Shown one piece after another: positions 60,867 to 64,000 of a stretch of 64,000 bases of DNA (positions are counted from its first letter, which is position 1; each line of letters opens with the position of its first letter). The DNA is taken from NCBI RefSeq assembly GCF_000830005.1, contig NZ_CP010407.1:1889001-1953000 (forward strand), in the 5' to 3' direction. The DNA is from Streptomyces vietnamensis. GTDB taxonomy: Bacteria; Actinomycetota; Actinomycetes; Streptomycetales; Streptomycetaceae. The position numbers were made by a program, and so were the translations under genes. Below the pieces are notes generated by a model. That model was given only the letters and a program-made list of their open reading frames with translations. It did not search any database and was not told the origin of the DNA.

Positions 60867-62593
60867 GCGTCCGCCCGGGCCGTGGCCAGCAGCTCCTCCG
60901 CGTGGGCCCTGGCGGTCTCGGAGTCCTCCTGGCCGGCGAGCATCCGGGACAGCTCCCGGACGCGCTCCTCGCCCTCCAGGACGGTGACGCCGGAGCGGGT
61001 GACGGAGCCGTCGTTGGTCTTCTCGACGAGCAGCTGCCGGTCGGCGAAGGCCGCGACCTGCGGGAGGTGGGTGACGACGACGACCTGCGCGGACTTGGCG
61101 AGCTTGGCGAGCCGGCGGCCGATCTCGACGGCCGCCTTGCCGCCGACGCCCGCGTCGACCTCGTCGAAGAGGTACGTCGGCACGGGGTCGACCCCGGCGA
61201 AGACGACCTCCACGGCGAGCATCACGCGGGACAGCTCGCCGCCGGACGCGCCCTTGGCGATGGGCCGGGGCGGGGCGCCGGGGTGCGGGGCGAGCAGCAG
61301 CTCGACCTCGTCGGCGCCGGACGGCCCGTAGGCGACGCGCCGGCCGCCGACCTCGACGCCCTCCTCGTCCTCGGTCTGGGAGATGGCGAAGGACACGCGC
61401 GCGTGCGGCATGGCGAGCGAGGCGAGTTCGGCGGTGACCGCGTCGGCGAACCGGGCGGCGGTCTCCGTGCGCGCGTCGGTGAGCGCCTGGGCGAGCACCG
61501 ACAGCTCGTCGCGCAGCCGGTCCCGTTCGGCGGTGAGTTCCTCGATGCGATCGTCGTCGCCCTCGAGCTCGCCGAGCCGCCCGGCGCTCTCCTCGGCCCA
61601 GGCGAGGACGGCGTCGATGTCCTCGCCGTACTTCCGGGTGAGCTGGGTGAGCAGGGCACGCCGCTCCTCGACGGCGGCGAGCCGCAGCGGGTCGGCGTCG
61701 AGGTCGTCGGCGTATCCGGCCAGTTCCTGCGCCACGTCCGAAAGGAGGATGGAGATCTCGCCCATCCGGTCGGCGAGCCCGGCGAGCGCCGGATCGTGCG
61801 ACCGTACGGCCTCCAGGGCCCGGCCCGCGCCCGCGACCAGGGTGGTCGCGTCGACGGCCTCGGGGTCCTCGGGGTTGCCCGCGAGCGCGGCGTGCGCGAG
61901 CGCGGCGGCGGAGGCGAGGGCCTCGGCGTGGCCGAGCCGCTCGGCCTCGGCGGCGAGTTCGACGTCCTCGCCCGGGCGCGGTTCGACGGCCTCGATCTCG
62001 CCGAGCCCGAAGCGCAGCAGATCGGCCTCCTGGGCCCGCTCACGCGCCCGCGTGGTGATCTCGTCCAGCTCGGCGGTGACGGCCCGCAGCCGCCGGTACG
62101 CCTCGCCGTAGGCGGCGAGCGGCACGGAGACGGCCTCGCCCGCGTACCGGTCGAGCGCGCCGCGCTGCCGGGCGGGCTTGAGGAGGCCCTGCTGGTCGGT
62201 CTGGCCGTGGACGGCGACGAGGTCGTCGGCGAGTTCGGCGAGCAGCCCGACGGGCACGGAGCGCCCGCCGAGGTGGGCGCGCGAGCGTCCCTCGGCGGAG
62301 ACCGTACGGCTGACGAGGAGCACGCCCTCGTCGAGCTCGGCACCGGCCTCCTCGGCGCGTACGGCGACGGACGAGCCCGGGGGCACGCTGATCCGCCCCT
62401 CGACGACGGCCGAGGCCGCGCCGATCCGCACCAGGGCGGGGTCGGCACGTCCGCCGAGCAGCAGCCCCAGGCTGGTCACGACCATCGTCTTGCCCGCACC
62501 GGTCTCACCGGTCACCGCGGTGAATCCGGGCGACAGCTCGACCACCGCGTCGTCGATGACCCCGAGCGACCGTATCCGCATCTCCTCCAGCAC
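60863..62593 (-). CDS. recN: DNA repair protein RecN
   Basis: About 576 residues. An SMC-like ATPase: RIRSLGVIDDAVVELSPGFTAVTGETGAGKTMVVTSLGLLLGG (Walker A GETGAGKT), a central coiled coil, signature SGGELSRVMLAVE and Walker B PTYLFDEVDAGVGGKAAVEIG. Acts in double-strand break repair. GTG at 62591-62593 is used; ATG 62605 and ATG 62569 are alternatives with equally weak ribosome sites. Confidence 0.97.
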   Translation of the reverse strand: MLEEMRIRSLGVIDDAVVELSPGFTAVTGETGAGKTMVVTSLGLLLGGRADPALVRIGAASAVVEGRISVPPGSSVAVRAEEAGAELDEGVLLVSRTVSAEGRSRAHLGGRSVPVGLLAELADDLVAVHGQTDQQGLLKPARQRGALDRYAGEAVSVPLAAYGEAYRRLRAVTAELDEITTRARERAQEADLLRFGLGEIEAVEPRPGEDVELAAEAERLGHAEALASAAALAHAALAGNPEDPEAVDATTLVAGAGRALEAVRSHDPALAGLADRMGEISILLSDVAQELAGYADDLDADPLRLAAVEERRALLTQLTRKYGEDIDAVLAWAEESAGRLGELEGDDDRIEELTAERDRLRDELSVLAQALTDARTETAARFADAVTAELASLAMPHARVSFAISQTEDEEGVEVGGRRVAYGPSGADEVELLLAPHPGAPPRPIAKGASGGELSRVMLAVEVVFAGVDPVPTYLFDEVDAGVGGKAAVEIGRRLAKLAKSAQVVVVTHLPQVAAFADRQLLVEKTNDGSVTRSGVTVLEGEERVRELSRMLAGQEDSETARAHAEELLATARADA

Positions 62594-62687
62594 GCCCCAG
62601 ACCATACGAGGTTTCCCGGGTCGGATGCGACATCGCCCCCGTGCGTAACCCCCGGGAGCACCACTCGTTACGGAGCGGGCCGGGGGA

Positions 62688-63611
62688 TCAGCGCGGTGCG
62701 CCGCGCCACCCCGACACGGGCAGGGCGAACTTGGCGACGAGCCGGTCGGTGAAGGAGGCGTGGTGCAGCCGGGCGAGCCGCACGGGCACGGCGCCGCGCC
62801 GGACCTCGACGCGCGCGCCCGCCGGGAGTTCCACGGTCCGCCGCCCGTCGCACCACAGCACCCCGTGCGGGGTGTGCGGCTCGACCTCGACGGCGAGCAC
62901 CGACTGGGGGGTGGTGACGAGGGGCTTGGCGAAGAGGGCGTGGGCCCCGATCGGGACCATGAGGAGCGCCTCGACCTCGGGCCAGACGACGGGCCCGCCC
63001 GCCGAGAAGGCGTACGCGGTGGACCCGGTGGGGGTCGCGCAGATCACCCCGTCGCAGCCGAAGCCGGTCACCGGGCGCCCGTCGATCGCGAGGACGACCT
63101 CCAGCATCCGTTCCGGGGAGACCTTCTGCACGGCGGCCTCGTTGAGCGCCCAGTCGCGGTGCAGGACGTCGCCGTTCTCGTACACGACGACGTCGAGGGT
63201 CATCCGCTCCTCGACCTCGTACGCCTTGGTGACGACCCGGTCGACGACCTTGTCGAGGTCGTCGCGCTCGGCCTCCGCGAGGAAGCCGACGCGCCCCAGG
63301 TTGACGCCGAGCATGGGCACGCCGGAGGCGCGGGAGAACTCGGCGCCGCGCAGCAGGGTGCCGTCGCCACCGAGGACGACGAGGAGTTCACAGCCGTCGA
63401 GCGCGTCGGAGCAGGCCTCCGGCACCTTCTCGACGGACGGCGGCAGCGGCAGGTCCGCGGCTTCGGCCTCCAGGACGCGGACGCCGATGCCGCTCCGCAG
63501 CAGCCCCAGGACGACCAGTTCGGCGCTGCGCACGGCGGCCGGACGGCCGGTGTGCGCGAGCAGGAAGACGGTGCGTGTTGTTCCCGATGGTGCTGCTGCA
63601 GTTGAGTTCAA
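62688..63611 (-). CDS. nadK: NAD kinase
   Basis: 307 residues. The start is TTG at 63609-63611: GGAGGG lies 6 nt before it, and TTGA overlaps the tlyA stop. Family motifs: VVLGGDGTLLRGAEF (GGDGT), GVNLGRVGFLAEAE, ATPTGSTAYAFSAGGPVV. Makes NADP from NAD. The frame is open further upstream, but that part overlaps tlyA. Core tlyA-nadK-recN order. Confidence 0.97.
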   Translation of the reverse strand: MNSTAAAPSGTTRTVFLLAHTGRPAAVRSAELVVLGLLRSGIGVRVLEAEAADLPLPPSVEKVPEACSDALDGCELLVVLGGDGTLLRGAEFSRASGVPMLGVNLGRVGFLAEAERDDLDKVVDRVVTKAYEVEERMTLDVVVYENGDVLHRDWALNEAAVQKVSPERMLEVVLAIDGRPVTGFGCDGVICATPTGSTAYAFSAGGPVVWPEVEALLMVPIGAHALFAKPLVTTPQSVLAVEVEPHTPHGVLWCDGRRTVELPAGARVEVRRGAVPVRLARLHHASFTDRLVAKFALPVSGWRGAPR

Positions 63612-64000
63612 CGAGGTCCCTCCGCCACGGCGCGGTCGACGTCCGCCGGATCCAGCGCGGGCGCGCCTGCCCGCAGCCACAGAAAGTACTCGACGTTGCC
63701 CGAGGGGCCGGGCAGCGGGCTGGCGGTGACGCCGAGGACGCCGAGGCCGAGCTCTCCGGCCTGCCGGGCCACGTTCTTCACGGCGTCCGCGCGGAGTTCG
63801 GCGGAACGTACGACTCCGCCGGTGCCGAGCCGCTCCTTGCCCACCTCGAACTGCGGCTTGACCATGAGGACGAGGTCGGCGCCGGGCGCCGTGCAGGCCG
63901 CGAGGGCGGGCAGGACGAGCCCGAGCGGGATGAAGGACAGGTCGCCGACGACGAGGTCGACCGGGATCCCGTCGATCGCGTCGATCGTCAACTCGCGTAC
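63608..64000 (-). CDS. tlyA: TlyA-type rRNA 2'-O-methyltransferase, C-terminal part (cut by window edge)
   Basis: The last 130 residues are present. DLVVGDLSFIPLGLVLPAL is the catalytic motif IV region of RrmJ/FtsJ-fold methyltransferases, with LVLMVKPQFEVGKERLG containing the catalytic Lys, and PSGNVEYFLWLR at the end. TlyA methylates 16S and 23S rRNA cytidines. The stop codon overlaps the TTG of nadK. The N-terminal S4 domain lies beyond the window. Confidence 0.95.
   Translation of the reverse strand, partial: VRELTIDAIDGIPVDLVVGDLSFIPLGLVLPALAACTAPGADLVLMVKPQFEVGKERLGTGGVVRSAELRADAVKNVARQAGELGLGVLGVTASPLPGPSGNVEYFLWLRAGAPALDPADVDRAVAEGPR

Overview
The window is a chromosomal segment from a high-GC actinobacterium, almost certainly a Streptomyces. 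Third codon positions are nearly all G or C, GTG and TTG starts are common, and genes often overlap by ATGA, GTGA or TTGA. From memory, the order sepF-like ... der-plsC-cmk-tyrA-aroH ... rluB-scpB-scpA-(RHH)-parA-ald-STAND ... Nudix-pyrG ... recN-nadK-tlyA matches the core locus around SCO1749-SCO1782 of S. coelicolor. That match is not a database result.

Layout. (1) 1-7.9 kb holds a two-sided sulfur-type amino-acid uptake and processing locus. The leftward operon encodes permease, FAD/NAD(P)-binding protein, permease, ATPase, binding lipoprotein and a flavin monooxygenase that runs off the left edge. The rightward operon encodes a GNAT acetyltransferase and a second binding lipoprotein, preceded by a 22-residue leader peptide ending in Cys. 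The inventory parallels the Bacillus subtilis ytmI/tcyJKLMN/cmo operon for S-alkyl-cysteine salvage. (2) 8-16.3 kb carries a Cys-rich DUF5685 protein, a SepF paralogue, a DHA2 efflux pump, a PAP2 phosphatase, an I78-type inhibitor, an orphan cytochrome oxidase subunit I and a WYL regulator. (3) 16.8-25.9 kb carries a glycosyltransferase, a divergent branched-chain-type ABC transporter with permease-permease-ATPase fusion, an Rpf-LysM protein and small conserved proteins. (4) 26-30.7 kb is the core leftward operon aroH-tyrA-cmk-plsC-der. (5) 30.8-35.4 kb holds a DUF937 protein, a Rieske lipoprotein and an NAD/ADP-ribose cluster: COG3541 nucleotidyltransferase, ADP-ribosylglycohydrolase, NrtR-like Nudix protein and NadR-like adenylyltransferase, with a palindromic operator. 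(6) 35.5-43.8 kb is the segregation and condensation block (rluB, scpB, scpA, RHH protein, ParA), then ald and a STAND/TPR protein. (7) 43.9-46.9 kb looks accessory: AraC regulator, alpha/beta hydrolase, flavoprotein monooxygenase. (8) 47.3-64 kb: Nudix, pyrG, GH15 glucosidase, BBE oxidoreductase, an amine oxidase/APC permease/PucR module, a glycosyltransferase with a MraY/WecA-like membrane protein, then recN, nadK and tlyA (cut by the right edge).

The most striking non-coding feature is a family of four composite repeats of 206-210 bp, at about 16.4, 29.0, 47.0 and 58.7 kb. Each has two inverted copies of a roughly 40-nt hairpin around a central hairpin. Each contains one 'T-type' (CCGTTGTG...CACAACGG) and one 'C-type' (CCGTGTG...CACACGG) hairpin, with compensatory changes in the stems. 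All lie downstream of gene 3' ends, which resembles enterobacterial BIMEs. No tRNA, rRNA, CRISPR array, insertion sequence or prophage gene was found.
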